Of a stretch of 13,286 nucleotides of DNA, positions 12,526 through 13,286 are shown one piece after another. Positions within the stretch are counted from its first letter, which is position 1; the number at the start of each line of letters is the position of its first letter. Under the pieces are notes generated by a model, which saw only the letters and a program-made list of their open reading frames with translations, searched no databases and was not told the origin of the DNA. This stretch comes from Alcanivorax sp. UBA4485 (GTDB lineage: Bacteria > Pseudomonadota > Gammaproteobacteria > Pseudomonadales > Alcanivoracaceae). The stretch is from assembly GCA_002389055.1 (NCBI GenBank), contig DGNT01000156.1, forward strand, positions 6,003 through 19,288, in the 5' to 3' direction. A program made the position numbers and the translations under genes.

Positions 12526-13286
12526 CTAGCGACGGACCTTCAAGGCCATCAGGCCTTCCGGACGCAACATGAGAATGCCCACCACCACCAGCAGGGTGAG
12601 TACCTTGGCCATGGAACCACTCAGGAAGAACTCCATGGTGGACTGGGCCTGGGAGATGCCGAACGCGGACACGATGGTGCCGATCAGGCTTTGCGCGCCG
12701 CCGAACACCACCACCAGGAAGGTATCGACGATGTACGCCTGGCCGGACGACGGCCCGGTGGAGCCGATCATGGTGAAGGCGCTGCCGGCGACCCCGGCGA
12801 TGCCACACCCCAGCGCGAAGGTGGCCCGGTCGACGCCGGCGGTGTTAATACCCACCGCTTCCGCCATGGGCCGGTTCTGCACCACGGCGCGCACTTTCTT
12901 GCCCCAGCCGGAGCGGTACATGAGCAGGTACACCGCCAGCGCGATGGACAAGGCGATGATCATTACGAACAGACCGTTAATCGGCAGCTGCACCATGTCG
13001 GTGACGTTGAACGCGCCCATCATCCAGTCGGGCAGATCCACACCCACTTCCCGGGCGCCGAAGATCGACCGGTAGGCCTGCTGAAGAATCAGGCTCAGCC
13101 CCCAGGTGGCGAGCAGCGTATCCAGCGGTCGCCGGTACAGATGCCGCACCATGGCCCACTCGACAAAGGCGCCGAGTGCCCCGGACACCAGGAACGCCAG
13201 CACCATGGCGACGAAGAACGAACCGGCGAATAACTCGGGCATGAAATTCTGGAAAAACTGAGACGTCAGGTAGGTGGTATAGGCCC
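12526..13286 (-). CDS. urtB: Urea/amide ABC transporter permease UrtB (partial, 5' end outside window)
   Basis: The frame is open from the right edge to the TAG at 12526-12528, giving at least 253 residues of a LivH/UrtB-like permease. An internal ATG at 13242 is not the start, because coding continues upstream as AYTTYLTSQFFQNF. Motifs are LATWGLSLILQQAYRSIFGA, VRAVVQNRPMAEAVGINTAGVDRATFALGCGIAGVAG (the ATPase-coupling loop and following helix), GSTGPSSGQAYIVDTFLVVVFGGAQSLIGT and the end ILMLRPEGLMALKVRR, all typical of UrtB. It is the first gene of the minus-strand operon in view; the substrate-binding protein UrtA is expected just beyond the window. Confidence 0.93.
   Translation of the reverse strand, partial: AYTTYLTSQFFQNFMPELFAGSFFVAMVLAFLVSGALGAFVEWAMVRHLYRRPLDTLLATWGLSLILQQAYRSIFGAREVGVDLPDWMMGAFNVTDMVQLPINGLFVMIIALSIALAVYLLMYRSGWGKKVRAVVQNRPMAEAVGINTAGVDRATFALGCGIAGVAGSAFTMIGSTGPSSGQAYIVDTFLVVVFGGAQSLIGTIVSAFGISQAQSTMEFFLSGSMAKVLTLLVVVGILMLRPEGLMALKVRR

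Noticed and set aside
11956..13233. 425-codon open frame on the + strand opposite urtB/urtC
   Set aside because: The product is rich in His, Gln and Glu, low in hydrophobic structure, and exactly antisense to two clear permeases.

Overview
The window is GC-rich, tightly packed gammaproteobacterial DNA. Three things point that way: Pseudomonas-type gene content, an mpl-ubiX pair, and an amidase that I recall as nearly the same along its whole length as Pseudomonas aeruginosa AmiE. The gene mix and the heptamer intergenic repeats would suit a marine Pseudomonadales/Oceanospirillales member such as Alcanivorax, but that is inference and no marker gene is present.

Layout. (1) Positions 1-250 are a leader with a REP-like hairpin, a possible Fur box and promoter, and a terminator-like hairpin. 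(2) Positions 251-3281 (+) form a tightly spaced operon: exbB-like, two exbD-like genes, tonB and a ZIP-type metal transporter. The first four make a proton-driven energiser for outer-membrane uptake of siderophores, haem or similar ligands. The second ExbD has Asn where the family has its proton-carrying Asp. (3) Positions 3295-5311 (-) hold mpl (murein tripeptide recycling) and ubiX (prenylated FMN synthesis), overlapping by 8 bp and converging on the ZIP gene. (4) Positions 5460-5918 (+) hold a lone MaoC-type hot-dog hydratase, bracketed on both sides by inverted arrays of degenerate 7-bp repeats. The downstream array is a 163-bp nested palindrome that fills the whole convergent gap. (5) Positions 6081-13286 (-) are one long nitrogen-scavenging operon, read right to left: urtB (cut by the window edge), urtC, urtD, urtE, amiE, amiB, fmdA, fmdB.

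How the nitrogen operon works together. The Urt-type ABC importer (its binding protein UrtA must lie outside the window) brings in urea or short amides. Two unrelated amidases, AmiE (nitrilase fold) and FmdA (acetamidase/formamidase fold), release ammonia and a short carboxylic acid. AmiB is a single-ring ClpB-D2-like AAA+ ATPase of unknown role, and FmdB is a small zinc-ribbon protein. Urease genes are not in view, so amides rather than urea are the likelier substrates. A perfect 16-bp palindrome lies between amiB and fmdA.

Most of the window is recognisable biology. The points that most deserve a second look are the Asp-to-Asn ExbD paralogue, the heptamer palindromes around maoC, the AmiB ATPase sitting between two amidases, and the palindrome upstream of fmdA.
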